DNA of 64,000 nt from Zymomonas mobilis (GCF_006715975.1 NZ_VFOF01000001.1:196001-260000), one strand, 5' to 3'; positions 52,614-62,668 are shown, counted from the first letter of the stretch. Numbers and translations: made by a program. The notes: generated by a model from the letters alone, not told the origin.

Positions 52614-53438
52614 TTAGATGCCTTTGAAGTCGATGGTGTCTTTCCTTTGCAGTGGAGCAAAAGAAAGCAGTCCACGGCGATAATTAAAACGAACAGGTAT
52701 GGTGGTAACACCGGCACCGATGGTGACCAAGGATTCTTGCACCCGAGGCTCATGCATCAAATGAGGCGGGTTAATCGGGATGCCAACCCCGTCGTCTGAT
52801 ACCGTGACCCGATGATTGGCATCGCGGTCATGTGTCAGGATAACGGCATATACACCTGTTTTTGGAACCCGAACGCAGATTTTTATGGGGCCGCTTTTCG
52901 GGATAACCATTTCTTGCCGCCGGAAGATTTTATTCTGGGCGGATAATTCCTCTTCATCGGCCATGAAGTCATCTTCCGTCGGGGGATAAAGATCGATTCT
53001 CAGCAAGCCTTTGCGGTCTTTTAAGCCGACAGCCTGAACGACCAAGGCGGGGCCTTTTTCGTTCGGGCGGCACATCACCTCTTCTTCTGAAGGGGCATTG
53101 GCAATGATGCCCTGATCATTAGCCATGAAAGACACGAGGCCTTTGGTCGAGTCCACTTCTACCATATGCTGGTAGCTGTTTTTTTGCGTGGTTTTTGCAG
53201 TGTTAACCGTCGAGGGCAGCGCCGTTGCTGTTTTAGTAGGAGCTGTGGCGACTGCGCTGAAAGGGGATGAATCCGGATTAGCGGAATCCATGATAGGTTT
53301 CGGGTTGCTGTCGGTTGCTGTGTCAGAAACGGAAGAAGAAGAAAGAATCTGGGTGACCGCCGATGCTTCTTTTTGTTGTGTGCTGATCCTGCCATCCACA
53401 ACAGGCTGGGCAGCCAGCAAGGCCAAGAATTCCAACAC
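52614..53438 (-). CDS. DUF2141 domain protein
   Basis: A 274-residue protein. A hydrophobic N terminus (EFLALLAAQPVV) is a weak export signal, then about 80 residues of Ser/Thr/Pro/Ala-rich low-complexity linker. The C-terminal DUF2141 domain (about 140-274) has LRIDLYPPTEDDFM, ICVRVPKTGVYAVILTHDRDANHR and a VSLVTIGAG-like strand, a beta-sandwich expected in the periplasm. Its role is unknown. The start (TTG at 53438) is uncertain, and an alternative start within the linker is possible; no ribosome site was clear. Confidence 0.75.
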   Translation of the reverse strand: MLEFLALLAAQPVVDGRISTQQKEASAVTQILSSSSVSDTATDSNPKPIMDSANPDSSPFSAVATAPTKTATALPSTVNTAKTTQKNSYQHMVEVDSTKGLVSFMANDQGIIANAPSEEEVMCRPNEKGPALVVQAVGLKDRKGLLRIDLYPPTEDDFMADEEELSAQNKIFRRQEMVIPKSGPIKICVRVPKTGVYAVILTHDRDANHRVTVSDDGVGIPINPPHLMHEPRVQESLVTIGAGVTTIPVRFNYRRGLLSFAPLQRKDTIDFKGI

Positions 53439-53622
53439 GTATTTTTCCTCTCTTACCGCTTCTGGGAAAGCAATATTTCTATTTTATACTTTAGTGACAA
53501 GCATATCTATGCTGAAATGACAAGGGAAAGAACATTGAGTTTCAACAAGCTATTATCCCATGTCACCAAAAACACTCATTTTATATTCAAAAATTTTAAG
53601 AACATCTTCAGGAATTAGTTTG

Positions 53623-54318
53623 TCATAATCTCCGGTAACGAAAATACCATACTTCATGGCCTTTCTCGCGGGCTTTCTTTTCATAACGGGTCTGTGGCCA
53701 ATCTTGTGGACGCTGTAAAAAGTCGCGAGGCGTTTCAGCCAGCCATTCAAAATCGGGGCGTTGTCCCATAATCATCATAGCCCAGCTGCAATAAATAGGA
53801 TGATCGGTTCCAAAACGGAATTCGCCTCCCTTTTTCAATTTGCGGGCGATGAGTCCGATAGGCCCGTGATTCATAAAGCGTCTTTTGGCATGGCGGGCTT
53901 TTGGCCATGGATCGGGATGCAGAAGATAGGCGCGGTCTAAGCTGCCATCGGGTAATTGTTCCAGAATATCCAAGGCATCGCCACGATGAAGTCGAATATT
54001 CTTTAGCTGGTTATTGTCGATATGCGTCAGTAGGCCAACGACACCATCCAAAAAGGGTTCGCATCCGATAAAGCCATGATCGGGACGCATCATAGCTTGT
54101 CCGGCGAGATGTTCGCCTTTGCCGAAGCCGATTTCAAATTCCAGCGGTCGATTATCGCCGAAAAGATCGGTCGCGGAGACCGGCTCTTCTGTTGTGATTT
54201 CGAGCTGTGGCAGCAGCATTTCGACTAATTCTGCCTGTTTGGGGCGCAGGCTGTGACCTTGTTGTCTGCCATATAGCCTACGAATAGTGAGAGGATCATG
54301 AATAGAGCTGTCAGTCAT
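53623..54318 (-). CDS. trmB: tRNA (guanine-N7-)-methyltransferase
   Basis: A cytoplasmic SAM-dependent enzyme of 231 residues making m7G46 in tRNA variable loops. The SAM-binding motif is EIGFGKGEHL (about 61-70). LLHPDPWPKARHAKRRF is the diagnostic TrmB motif, with Asp in PDPW, and GGEFRFGTDHPIYCSW and the TRYEKKAREKGHEVW C-terminal motif follow. Its length fits the family. Confidence 0.95.
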   Translation of the reverse strand: MTDSSIHDPLTIRRLYGRQQGHSLRPKQAELVEMLLPQLEITTEEPVSATDLFGDNRPLEFEIGFGKGEHLAGQAMMRPDHGFIGCEPFLDGVVGLLTHIDNNQLKNIRLHRGDALDILEQLPDGSLDRAYLLHPDPWPKARHAKRRFMNHGPIGLIARKLKKGGEFRFGTDHPIYCSWAMMIMGQRPDFEWLAETPRDFLQRPQDWPQTRYEKKAREKGHEVWYFRYRRL

Positions 54319-54571
54319 AAGATCGCCGTATCGGATTTTTCAGAAAGAAGGAAGAGAAAGCGTTTTTTGTAAAAAACCATATTTTGCGCGAAGGATGAGT
54401 AAAATTTTTCTTTGATGGAAAGAATGCATCCGGTTGTGGCCGCAAAAAGAAATAGGGGCAAAGCTTTATCCGATATGGATCAGCGTATTTTATGCCGCAT
54501 GAGAAATTCTTCTTCCCCGTCATTTTCATTATGGTGATCAAGAATTTCCCATGCGTTATGCCATAGCGGAT

Positions 54572-55204
54572 TTATTGTGGCTGGAGCCTTAACCCCATAC
54601 GGATGGAGTCTTTGAAACCAAAAATCGGAGCTAATATACCAACAGAATGCCGTTTCAGATCGCGGTAGCCTAAGCGAGCGTAAAGGCGATGTGCTCTTTC
54701 ATTTTTCTTGATGACATCGAGAATGACCATCTCGACACCTTGTCGCAGGGCTTGTTCTTTGATGTAGCCAAGCAGTGAACGGCCAACGCCTTGACTGCGA
54801 GCGGATTCATCAACGCAGATACTTTCTACCATCATTTGTCCTGCTTTAGGCTGATGATCGAGTTGGCTTAATAAAATTCCCCGCAAGATGCCGCCTATTT
54901 TGCCGTAAGTGGCAAAAAGATGTTTGAGCTCTTCATTGAGCGCATTTGGGTTGTAGCCTTTATAGGTCGCAACACCGAGTAATTGGCCGCTGCGGCTGGT
55001 CGCACTGACGATAGATCTGGATGAGATGCTGCGGCGGAGAAAGTCCATTGCCTTTTCTTGTGATCCTAGCGGGATCTTTAATTTTCGGGCGAAGGTTTTC
55101 CAGAAAAGCAGATAGGCAGAATCCATATTTTCAGAAGGAACGCCATCCTGAATTTTGAAATCTTTTATCGGGGATAAGGGGGGGCGGGGCGTAGAATGAG
55201 ACAT
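54572..55204 (-). CDS. GNAT-family acetyltransferase
   Basis: A cytoplasmic 210-residue protein. The acetyl-CoA pyrophosphate loop is VDESARSQGVGRSLL (about 126-140; Q/RxxGxG/A), followed by the typical beta-bulge and helix (LDVIKKNERAHRLYARLGY). The substrate is unknown. The first 25 residues are Pro/Ser-rich and unstructured. It is not evidently in an operon with pyk. Confidence 0.85.
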   Translation of the reverse strand: MSHSTPRPPLSPIKDFKIQDGVPSENMDSAYLLFWKTFARKLKIPLGSQEKAMDFLRRSISSRSIVSATSRSGQLLGVATYKGYNPNALNEELKHLFATYGKIGGILRGILLSQLDHQPKAGQMMVESICVDESARSQGVGRSLLGYIKEQALRQGVEMVILDVIKKNERAHRLYARLGYRDLKRHSVGILAPIFGFKDSIRMGLRLQPQ

Positions 55205-55411
55205 CGTATATCCACATTATTGGCCAAGATTTGGAAAAGATCACAAATAGCCGGATAGCTGATGAGATTTTGAGCCTGTTGCCTGCGGCCAGTTTCAAAA
55301 GACAGACGACCGAATACATGGAAGATACCGGTGTTTAGTCTCTTCGTGGGCGGGGCAGCTTATATTGGGCGCTAAATCTTGGGGGGCAGATATCGGGCTA
55401 TCGTTGAAAGA

Positions 55412-55455
55412 CAAAAAAAGGGCTGGAGAGAAAATCCCCCCAGCCCCTTTTTTGC
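55412..55455 (-). terminator. Rho-independent terminator after pyk
   Basis: On the minus strand a run AAAAAAAGGGGCTGG pairs with CCAGCCCTTTTTTT across the loop (one extra C in one arm), followed by a T run. The two arms lie at 55413-55424 and 55440-55454 on the plus strand. Confidence 0.8.
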
Positions 55456-55471
55456 GTTGTTATAAAGCGAA

Positions 55472-56899
55472 TTAAGCTTCGATAACGTCGACAATGTTGG
55501 TGGTGCCAGCTTTACCGAAAGGTTCGCCTGCAACAACAACCAGCTTGTCACCAGCTTTAGCAAAACCGTATTTTTTAGCGGTTTCAGCAGCCAGCTTTTT
55601 AGCTTCGTCCAAGGTCTTAACCGAGGAAACTTCGATCGGCTGAGCGCCCCAGACCAGACCTAAACGACGAGCAACCGTTGCGTTCGGGGTCAAGGACAGG
55701 ATCGGAGCCGTCGGACGGGTGCGGGAAACGCGCTGTGCCGTTACACCGGTTTCGGTGAAGACGACGATAGCTTTTGCGCCAACCGTTTCAGCAGTTTTGC
55801 TGGCATTTTCAGCCAAAGCATCAACCGTGGTCGGTTCTGCTGGGGTCGGGGTGAAGCGAACGCGTTCGATGTAACCCGGCGCATTTTCAACATAAGAAGA
55901 AATGCGATGCATCATGTTAACAGCTTCATGCGGCCAGTCACCGGCTGCAGATTCTGCAGAAAGCATGATACCATCGGCACCTTCGTAAATGGCGTTTGCA
56001 ACGTCACTGACTTCAGCGCGGGTCGGAGCCGGAGCTTTGATCATGGATTCGAGCATAGCGGTTGCAACGACAACCGGCTTGCCCAGCTGACGGGAGCGTT
56101 CAACGATGCGCTTCTGCGTCGGCGGAACGGATTCCGGCAAGCATTCAACACCAAGGTCACCACGAGCAACCATGACAGCATCGGTAGCTTCAAGGATGGA
56201 TTCGAGGTTTTCAATGGCGGCGGGCTTTTCGAGTTTGACGAGAAGCGGAGCGCGACCTTTGATGAGTTCTTTGGCTTCGATGACGTCTTCGACGCGCTGC
56301 ACAAAGCTAAGAGCAATCCAGTCAGCTTTTTCCTGAAGAGCAAAGTCGAGATCTTTGCGATCTTTCGGGGTCAGAGCGGCCAGCGGGATCACAACGTCAG
56401 GAACGTTGAAACCTTTATGGTCGGAAAGGGGACCCGGAACTTCGACGCGGGTAACGATCTTCGTCGGGGAAGATTCGACGCAACGAACAACGATTTTACC
56501 ATCGTCCAAAAGGAGACGGTGACCCTTGTCTAATGCCTTGAAGATTTCAGGATGCGGCAGGTTAACGCGGGTTTCATCACCAAGGGCGGTGTCCTGATCG
56601 AAAGTGAAGGTCTGGCCTTCTTTCAACTGAACCTTGCCTTCTTTGAAGTCACCGACGCGGAGTTTCGGACCCTGAAGATCGAAAAGGATCGTGGACGGGC
56701 GATTGAATTCTTTTTCAAGCGCACGAATGTTGTCAACGATGACTTTCTTTTCGTCATGGGTACCGTGGCTCATGTTGATACGGAATACGTCCGCACCTGC
56801 CAAGAAACGATCACGGATCTGTTCTGCCGTGGAGCTGGCAGGACCTAATGTGGAAACAACACGTACCTTACGGCCGCGTGGGAAAAGTCCTTCAGTCAA
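55472..56899 (-). CDS. pyk: Pyruvate kinase
   Basis: A cytoplasmic glycolytic enzyme converting phosphoenolpyruvate and ADP to pyruvate and ATP, the last step of the Entner-Doudoroff route. Recognised from VVSTLGPASS near the start, FRINMSHGTHDEK, ILFDLQGPKLRVG, KADWIALSFVQ, VMVARGDLGVE, VVATAMLESM and ADGIMLSAESAAG. I chose TTG 56899 (475 residues) because GGAAGGA lies 6-12 nt upstream; GTG 56935 (487 residues) is in frame but lacks one. It is divergent from gapR. Confidence 0.95.
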   Translation of the reverse strand: MTEGLFPRGRKVRVVSTLGPASSTAEQIRDRFLAGADVFRINMSHGTHDEKKVIVDNIRALEKEFNRPSTILFDLQGPKLRVGDFKEGKVQLKEGQTFTFDQDTALGDETRVNLPHPEIFKALDKGHRLLLDDGKIVVRCVESSPTKIVTRVEVPGPLSDHKGFNVPDVVIPLAALTPKDRKDLDFALQEKADWIALSFVQRVEDVIEAKELIKGRAPLLVKLEKPAAIENLESILEATDAVMVARGDLGVECLPESVPPTQKRIVERSRQLGKPVVVATAMLESMIKAPAPTRAEVSDVANAIYEGADGIMLSAESAAGDWPHEAVNMMHRISSYVENAPGYIERVRFTPTPAEPTTVDALAENASKTAETVGAKAIVVFTETGVTAQRVSRTRPTAPILSLTPNATVARRLGLVWGAQPIEVSSVKTLDEAKKLAAETAKKYGFAKAGDKLVVVAGEPFGKAGTTNIVDVIEA

Positions 56900-57221
56900 G
56901 CTTCTATTCCTTCCGCTTTGCTGATTTAAAATCACTTTATGCCATTTGCGCTTCTATCATCAGATGATCAAGCACAACTTCGCGTGGCAATTTGTTACAA
57001 TTGGAAGGAAAAGGGAAGCGTCTCTTCGCCTAGAATCCATATTTTTCTTTATTTTCAGTAAAAAAAAACGTTTTCTTTTCCGCCTCTTGCCTAAAGATTG
57101 CTGTATCGTGAGTTTTTTCATACAGCCTTGATAGGGTAAACTGTATTGAGAAGCCTTTTCCTTTGGAAAACAGGCAAAAATTATATATTTAGTTATTTTT
57201 CAATGGGGAATGAATTTTACC

Positions 57222-57461
57222 ATGTCAGAAAATGTTGCCGCTGATCAGCTCCGTCTGTTCGTCGAACGGATTGAACGACTCGAAGAAGAAAAGAAAGGCA
57301 TGGCGGACGATATCCGTGATGTTTATCTGGAAGCCAAATCCCAAGGCTTTGATGCAAAAACAATGCGTTCGGTTATTCGTTTGCGGAAAATGGAAAAAGA
57401 TGCCCGCGATGAAATGGATGCTTTGCTGGAAACCTATCGGAATGCGCTTGGGTTGAACTAG
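57222..57461 (+). CDS. gapR: GapR-family (DUF2312) nucleoid-associated protein
   Basis: A 79-residue DNA-binding protein conserved in alphaproteobacteria; in Caulobacter GapR binds overtwisted DNA ahead of polymerases and is essential. The N-terminal helix has QLRLFVERIERLEEEKKGM (coiled coil) and the C-terminal part FDAKTMRSVIRLRKMEKDARDEMD, matching the family. ATG 57222 is preferred (GGGGAAT about 10-16 nt upstream) over ATG 57210, which overlaps that ribosome site. Confidence 0.92.
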   Translation: MSENVAADQLRLFVERIERLEEEKKGMADDIRDVYLEAKSQGFDAKTMRSVIRLRKMEKDARDEMDALLETYRNALGLN

Positions 57462-57932
57462 GTCTTTTTTACTATCCGAAAAAGGCGGGGCTACTCTTTT
57501 TTGATACTCTACTAGGGCATTAGAGAAATTCTATCGGGTTTTAGCGAGAAAGCATTTAGGTCAAGCCGATATCAATCAGCCCGTTTTAAGGCTATGATGA
57601 CGGCTATTGATGATGCTGTTCTTCCCATAGAAATGATATTTTGCTATTTACCCCGCTCGTAAAGTCACACTTTATCTTCTTTTCGATATTTTTCAGACGT
57701 TATTCTGTCTGGAAAAGAAGGCCGGTGTGACTTGAAACGGAGACCGGAATCTTCTGGCTGTCGATCCGTCAGTCAGATCGGGGCATTGTTTTATAAAGAG
57801 CTGGATCCGGCGTGGTCTGACCAATGTCCCGCTTTATTTCGTCTAATTTTTTGATTAGGTCGGATGTAAAGCCAGTATCCCTATTCCCCGATTACGGGGA
57901 TATTCATGTATCTCGTATAGACAGATGGAACC
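57462..57932. other. Intergenic region with a long three-part hairpin
   Basis: 471 bp without an ORF. It holds the structured element at 57662-57733, listed separately, and otherwise only AT-rich DNA and the presumed yebC promoter. Confidence 0.5.
57662..57733. ncRNA. Long nested hairpin, possible structured RNA
   Basis: A 72-nt element folds into one long stem: AAGTCACAC (57662-57670) with GTGTGACTT (57725-57733), CTTCTTTT (57676-57683) with AAAAGAAG (57713-57720), and TCAGAC (57693-57698) with GTCTGG (57707-57712). All three arms are in register with small internal loops, making chance unlikely. There is no following T tract, so it may be a regulatory RNA, a processing site or a repeat rather than a terminator. 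Transcription direction is unknown. Confidence 0.35.
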
Positions 57933-58682
57933 ATGGCAGGCCATTCAAAATTTAAAAATATTATGTATCGCAAGGGCGCGCAGGACAAAAAGCGTTCTGC
58001 CCTTTTTTCGAAATTATCCCGTGAAGTCACGGTAGCCGCCAAGTCCGGTTTACCTGATCCGAACGCCAATCCGCGCTTGCGTGCGGCTGTTTCTGCTGCC
58101 CGTTCTGGTGGTATGCCGAAAGACAATATCGAACGCGCTATTGCTAAAGCTGTTGGCGGCGACGGTGATAATTATGAAGAACTGCGTTATGAAGGTTTCG
58201 GCCCGAGTGGCGTTTCTTTGATCATCGAAACCTTGACCGATAACCGTAACCGCACCGCCACCAATATCAGAACTGCCCTTTCCAAAAATGGCGGTAATTT
58301 GGGCACCAGTGGTTCCGTGACCCATGGTTTCGATCGTATGGGTTTGATTACCTATAAGGCCGAGGCCGGCGATCCTGACAAAATTTTCGAAGCCGCTTTG
58401 GAAGCCGGTGCCGAAGACGTCACTTCTTCTGAAGATGAGCATGAAATTTGGACCGCACAGGCCGATCTTCACGAAGTCGCAGGTAAGCTGGAAGCTATTC
58501 TGGGTGAACCGGAAGGCGTGAAATTGGCATGGCGTCCGCAGACAGTGATCAATGTCGATGAAGATAATGCTGGCACCCTGATGAGACTGATTGAAGCGTT
58601 GGAAGACGATGATGATGTCCAGACGGTTTGGGCCAATTACGACATCGATGACGAAGTCATGGAACGTCTGGGACAGGATTGA
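57933..58682 (+). CDS. yebC: YebC/PmpR-family regulatory protein
   Basis: A cytoplasmic protein of 249 residues. The N-terminal [17 protein letters not shown] and [13 protein letters not shown] block, [23 protein letters not shown] and [14 protein letters not shown] are typical. Family members were first called transcription factors; the mitochondrial relative TACO1 and recent bacterial work point to easing translation of polyproline stretches. It starts the ruvC-ruvA group (28 bp to ruvC), a common order. Confidence 0.95.
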   Translation: MAGHSKFKNIMYRKGAQDKKRSALFSKLSREVTVAAKSGLPDPNANPRLRAAVSAARSGGMPKDNIERAIAKAVGGDGDNYEELRYEGFGPSGVSLIIETLTDNRNRTATNIRTALSKNGGNLGTSGSVTHGFDRMGLITYKAEAGDPDKIFEAALEAGAEDVTSSEDEHEIWTAQADLHEVAGKLEAILGEPEGVKLAWRPQTVINVDEDNAGTLMRLIEALEDDDDVQTVWANYDIDDEVMERLGQD

Positions 58683-58710
58683 TTTTTCTGTCTGAAAAGG
58701 GTTGTGATCG

Positions 58711-59217
58711 GTGCCAATGATTTTTCTGGGTCTTGATCCCGGTTTGGGAACGACCGGCTGGGGAGCTATCACGGTTGACGGCAATCGTCTTAGTCATATC
58801 GCCAACGGACAAATCCGCACCGATCCTTCTATGGCTTTGGCACGGCGGCTGGCTTTGTTGCATGATGCCTTAGCCGCCGTGATCGCCACCCATCAGCCTG
58901 AAATGGCCGCGGTTGAAGAGGTCTTGGGTAATAGTAATGCTCAATCGACCTTAAAGCTGGGGCAGGCGCGTGGTATTGCGCTGTTTAGCTTGGCCGAGGC
59001 TGGTTTGGCGGTGGGTGAGTATCACCCGAATGTCGTAAAAAAAGCGGTGGTTGGCACCGGAAGCGCCGATAAAAAACAGGTGCAGGCGATGGTTTCCCGT
59101 TTGTTGCCTGGTGTGAAGCTGACGGGCCCAGATGCTGCTGATGCTTTGGCTGTCGCGATTACGCATGCCCATCATCACGCGACTGCCCATGGTTATGCCC
59201 GTCGAGTCATAGCCTGA
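58711..59217 (+). CDS. ruvC: Holliday junction resolvase RuvC
   Basis: A 168-residue endonuclease resolving Holliday junctions with RuvAB. Catalytic acidic residues are visible: Asp in [12 protein letters not shown] (about residue 9), Glu in [13 protein letters not shown], and the two Asp of [17 protein letters not shown] 58711 is the start, with AAGGG 10-14 nt upstream; ATG 58717 is possible but has a long spacing. Confidence 0.95.
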   Translation: MPMIFLGLDPGLGTTGWGAITVDGNRLSHIANGQIRTDPSMALARRLALLHDALAAVIATHQPEMAAVEEVLGNSNAQSTLKLGQARGIALFSLAEAGLAVGEYHPNVVKKAVVGTGSADKKQVQAMVSRLLPGVKLTGPDAADALAVAITHAHHHATAHGYARRVIA

Positions 59218-59266
59218 AATATTTTAGAGCCCATCCGGCGATATGCCAAAATAGGAAAATATATCA

Positions 59267-59905
59267 ATGATCGCACGACTGGTTGGTATTCTGGTTGAAA
59301 AAAACGCTGATTCTGCGGTCATTGATGTCAATGGCGTTGGGTATCTTGTCCAGTTGTCAGGACGCGCCTTGGACTATTTTTCTGAAATAGAGGGCGAGAT
59401 TACGGTTCATATCGAAACGCAGGTTCGGGAAGACGCGATTACTCTTTACGGTTTTGCGTCTTATATGGAACGGGATTGGTTTCGACTGTTGACGTCTGTT
59501 CAGGGCGTTGGCGGCAAAGCAGCGCTTGCGATTTTGACGACTTTAACGACTGATGCAATTGCATTGGCGATTTCCAGCGGCGACAAGACCATGATTTGTC
59601 GCGCCAATGGTATAGGCCCGAAAATTGCCCAGCGGATTATCAATGAATTGAAGGATAAACCGGCGGCTATTGCGCTGTTATCTTCTGTGAAAAGCGAAAA
59701 TCTGTCTGTGAAAGATATTTCTCAGACTTCTATTCCCGCTAATGCCGGTAATTTCGTCGCCGATGCGGTATCTGCGCTTTTGAATTTGGGCTTTAAGCCT
59801 GCCGAGGCACAAAGAGTTGTGCAGTTGGCATCAGAAGAATTGGGCGAGCAGGCTACTTTGGATAGTCTGGTTCGTTTGGCGTTGCGGTTATCTTCCAAGC
59901 ATTAA
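59267..59905 (+). CDS. ruvA: Holliday junction helicase subunit RuvA
   Basis: A 212-residue DNA-binding tetramer subunit that recognises Holliday junctions and loads RuvB. Conserved pieces are DVNGVGYLVQL (OB fold), the helix-hairpin-helix motifs LTSVQGVGGKAALAIL and RANGIGPKIAQRIINELKDK, and the RuvB-binding C-terminal domain (ADAVSALLNLGFKPAEAQRVV). It lies 49 bp after ruvC. RuvB is separated by two minus-strand genes. Confidence 0.95.
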   Translation: MIARLVGILVEKNADSAVIDVNGVGYLVQLSGRALDYFSEIEGEITVHIETQVREDAITLYGFASYMERDWFRLLTSVQGVGGKAALAILTTLTTDAIALAISSGDKTMICRANGIGPKIAQRIINELKDKPAAIALLSSVKSENLSVKDISQTSIPANAGNFVADAVSALLNLGFKPAEAQRVVQLASEELGEQATLDSLVRLALRLSSKH

Positions 59906-59977
59906 TTTTACAGCATAACGGCAAGCCCGACCCCCGCAATCAAATGGCGGGGAGATGGGCTATAAAAACCGTGTTGA

Positions 59978-60340
59978 TTATTGCTGTTCCGGATGCGGAA
60001 TTTCCCAATCGACAAAAGCCTTGCTGGTTTTTATCTGTGGGCGGCTATCGATCAAGACTTTGATAACCCGATTATAGCGTTCGTCTTTTTCAGCCGCTTT
60101 GATAAGCAAATCGCCTAATATCTTCTGCCGTGCTTCGGCATATTTTTTCTTGGCGGCGGCCTGACGAGCAAGTAGCGCTTTATAGCGTTGCTTTGCTTCC
60201 TCTACCTGACGTTGCGCTTTCAGAATTTTAGGCGCTAAGCCGTCATTTTCATCATCTTCAACGGTATCAGTGTCTGCCATATAGTTATCCACAGGCTGTA
60301 TTGACCTTTGTACTTTTCTTTTTCTGACAATATAGCGCAT
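59978..60340 (-). CDS. Small charged helical protein, unknown
   Basis: A protein of about 120 residues with a basic start (RYIVRKRKVQR), an acidic stretch (DTDTVEDDEND) and a long coiled-coil-like helix rich in Lys, Ala and Gln (AKQRYKALLARQAAAKKKYAEARQ). The C-terminal segment (LLIKAAEKDERYNRVIKVLIDSR) recalls mobilisation/TraD-like accessory proteins of sphingomonads, a weak likeness. ATG 60340 has AGGGA 7-11 nt upstream; ATG 60280 is an alternative. It separates ruvA from the ruvB region. Confidence 0.5.
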   Translation of the reverse strand: MRYIVRKRKVQRSIQPVDNYMADTDTVEDDENDGLAPKILKAQRQVEEAKQRYKALLARQAAAKKKYAEARQKILGDLLIKAAEKDERYNRVIKVLIDSRPQIKTSKAFVDWEIPHPEQQ

Positions 60341-60547
60341 TTTTTTTCCCTGAGATCCTCTCACAAGAGAATTTAACCTCTATTCCAAATGGAATAAAAA
60401 TAGAAGATGCGCAAAATGGATATATTTCAACTATTTTCAGTCGTCTGAGTAAAATAGTGATAAAAGTTTTGTCTTTTGAAAGAACAGACCGGCATTAACC
60501 TTTGGCTATCCGGTCTGTTTTGTTGGTCGTTTTTAAGGCTTAATATA

Positions 60548-61477
60548 TTAGATGACGGGCGTAATAAGCGGTTTTCCAGCAAAGAAGGCTAGAAGATTGT
60601 CGATTACTAGATGCGCCATAGTTGTGCGCGTTTCGACAGTGGCACTGCCGAGATGAGGCTGTAAGACGACTTTGGATGACTGTGTTAAGCCTGCTGGAAC
60701 CTTTGGCTCATGAGCAAATACATCCAATCCGGCGCCAGCGATGATACCTTTTTCGAGAGCCTCAATCAGAGCGTCTTCATCGACGAGGCTGCCACGGGCA
60801 ATATTAATCAAAACGCCTTTTGACCCTAAGGCTTCGAGAACGTCTTTATTGACCAGTCCTTTGGTCTCTGCCGTGCCAGGGGCGGCTAAGACCAGCACAT
60901 CAACCGCCTTCGCTAAATCGGCAATATTGTCATAATATGCCCATGCGACATCTTTTTTATGACGGGTGCAATAGCTGATGCTCTTTGACATTGGTGCTAG
61001 TCTTTCGGCGATAGCTTCACCAATGCGGCCGAGGCCAAAGACACCAACATCGAGGTTACTGGCACTGTGAGACAGAGGGATTTCTTCTTTATTAACCCAT
61101 CCACCTGCACGGATCAGTTTATCATTCTGAATGATGTTTCTTTTTAACGTAAGGAATAAGGCGACCGCCATGTCGGCGACGTCTTCGGTTAGAACACCCG
61201 GTGTATTGGAAACCCGAATATTGCGTTTTTTAGCGCCTTCAAGATCAATCCCGTCAAAGCCAACCGCATATTGGGCGATGATTTCGAGATTGGGGAATTG
61301 ATCCATATCCTCCGCTGTAATGCGGGCTTGCCCATCTCCGACCAAGGCTTTGATCTGTGGGGCTATTTCGGGCGTGATTTTCATGCCGTATTCATAGACG
61401 GTGAATAACGCGTCTAGTTTGTCTCTTGCCCCGTAAAAAAGGGGGGTACGTAACAGAATCACAGGTTTATCAGTCAT
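60548..61477 (-). CDS. D-2-hydroxyacid dehydrogenase (glyoxylate/hydroxypyruvate reductase-like)
   Basis: A cytoplasmic NAD(P)-dependent enzyme of 309 residues. The Rossmann motif GLGRIG is at 148-153; catalytic residues are Arg228 (IARGS), Glu257 (HEP) and His275 (PHLGSAT). The position after beta-2 carries Arg172, His173 and Lys174 (CTRHKK), where basic residues favour NADP; that is an inference. It most resembles glyoxylate/hydroxypyruvate reductases. AGGAG lies 9-13 nt upstream of ATG 61477. Confidence 0.88.
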   Translation of the reverse strand: MTDKPVILLRTPLFYGARDKLDALFTVYEYGMKITPEIAPQIKALVGDGQARITAEDMDQFPNLEIIAQYAVGFDGIDLEGAKKRNIRVSNTPGVLTEDVADMAVALFLTLKRNIIQNDKLIRAGGWVNKEEIPLSHSASNLDVGVFGLGRIGEAIAERLAPMSKSISYCTRHKKDVAWAYYDNIADLAKAVDVLVLAAPGTAETKGLVNKDVLEALGSKGVLINIARGSLVDEDALIEALEKGIIAGAGLDVFAHEPKVPAGLTQSSKVVLQPHLGSATVETRTTMAHLVIDNLLAFFAGKPLITPVI

Positions 61478-61624
61478 TGCTTAATCTCCTGAGCGGATTA
61501 TGAAGAATAAGCACTTTTATGACCGGTCTGCAACGAACAGCCCGCCGATTTCAATCGAAAGAAAAAGGCGACGGTCTCATAAAAAAACTTTATTTTCTGT
61601 CCTTATCATGGTCTCTTTCTTTTT

Positions 61625-62668
61625 ATGACGCGGAATACTCTTTTGAATCCTGAAGCTGAAAATACTGATCCGGATCAGGCACTGCGCCCCCGTTCACTGG
61701 ATGAATTTATTGGGCAACAGGCGGCGCGGGAAAATATACGCGTCTTTATTGAAGCGGCCAAAAAACGGCAGGAATCGCTCGATCATGTGCTTTTCTTTGG
61801 CCCGCCGGGATTGGGTAAAACAACGCTTGCCCAGATTGTTGCCCGTGAAATGGGCGTTGGATTTCGGGCAACATCGGGCCCTGTTATCGTGAAATCCGGT
61901 GATCTTGCGGCGCTTTTGACCAATTTAGAAGACGGGGATGTCCTTTTCATTGATGAAATCCACCGTTTGCAGCCTGTGGTTGAAGAAGTGCTGTATCCGG
62001 CAATGGAAGACCGTGCATTGGATCTAATGATAGGTGAGGGGCCTTCTGCCCGTTCTGTCAGAATTGATCTTCCGAATTTTACGCTGGTTGGAGCAACGAC
62101 CCGTCAAGGTCTGTTAAGCACGCCGCTTCGGGATCGCTTCGGTATCCCTGTCCGGTTGCAGTTTTATACTATTGAAGAATTACGGCAGGTGATTACCCGT
62201 GCTGCCCGTTTGTTGGGGATGGAAATCGCACCGGAAGGTGCCGAAGAAATTGCCAAAAGAGCGAGAGGCACACCGCGTATTGCCGGGCGTTTATTGCGTC
62301 GTGTTCGAGATTTTGCGGATGTGGCCGGAGCGACAATCGTGGATCGTTTTATTGCCGACGAAGCGTTAAATCGTTTGGAAGTCGATAAGATGGGGTTGGA
62401 TTTGATGGATCGCCGTTATCTGATGATGATTGCGGATATCTATAAAGGGGGGCCGGTTGGTATTGATACTTTGGCGGCCGGTTTATCTGAACCCCGTGAT
62501 ACGGTCGAAGAAGTCATCGAGCCTTATTTAATCCAGTTAGGATTGGTCGCGCGAACCGCCCGTGGTCGCCAATTGAATGGCTTAGCATGGCGGCATTTAG
62601 GTTTAACTGACCCAAAAGAGGCCGAGCAGCAGAGTTCTAAAAAGAAAAATCAGTCCGGTTTATTATAA
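61625..62668 (+). CDS. ruvB: Holliday junction helicase ATPase RuvB
   Basis: A AAA+ motor of 347 residues driving branch migration with RuvA. Walker A GPPGLGKT (about 59-66), Walker [10 protein letters not shown], sensor-1 [21 protein letters not shown] with the arginine finger region, and the C-terminal winged helix ([33 protein letters not shown]) are all present. The C terminus ends in a Lys/Ser-rich tail. Confidence 0.97.
   Translation: MTRNTLLNPEAENTDPDQALRPRSLDEFIGQQAARENIRVFIEAAKKRQESLDHVLFFGPPGLGKTTLAQIVAREMGVGFRATSGPVIVKSGDLAALLTNLEDGDVLFIDEIHRLQPVVEEVLYPAMEDRALDLMIGEGPSARSVRIDLPNFTLVGATTRQGLLSTPLRDRFGIPVRLQFYTIEELRQVITRAARLLGMEIAPEGAEEIAKRARGTPRIAGRLLRRVRDFADVAGATIVDRFIADEALNRLEVDKMGLDLMDRRYLMMIADIYKGGPVGIDTLAAGLSEPRDTVEEVIEPYLIQLGLVARTARGRQLNGLAWRHLGLTDPKEAEQQSSKKKNQSGLL

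Noticed and set aside
54311-54541. 76-codon minus-strand ORF upstream of trmB
   Set aside because: It has no domain, is rich in Phe/Lys from AT-rich sequence, and overlaps the start of trmB.
55907-56533. Antisense ORF (208 codons) over pyk
   Set aside because: It lies wholly inside pyk and its composition follows the complementary strand; no family recognised.
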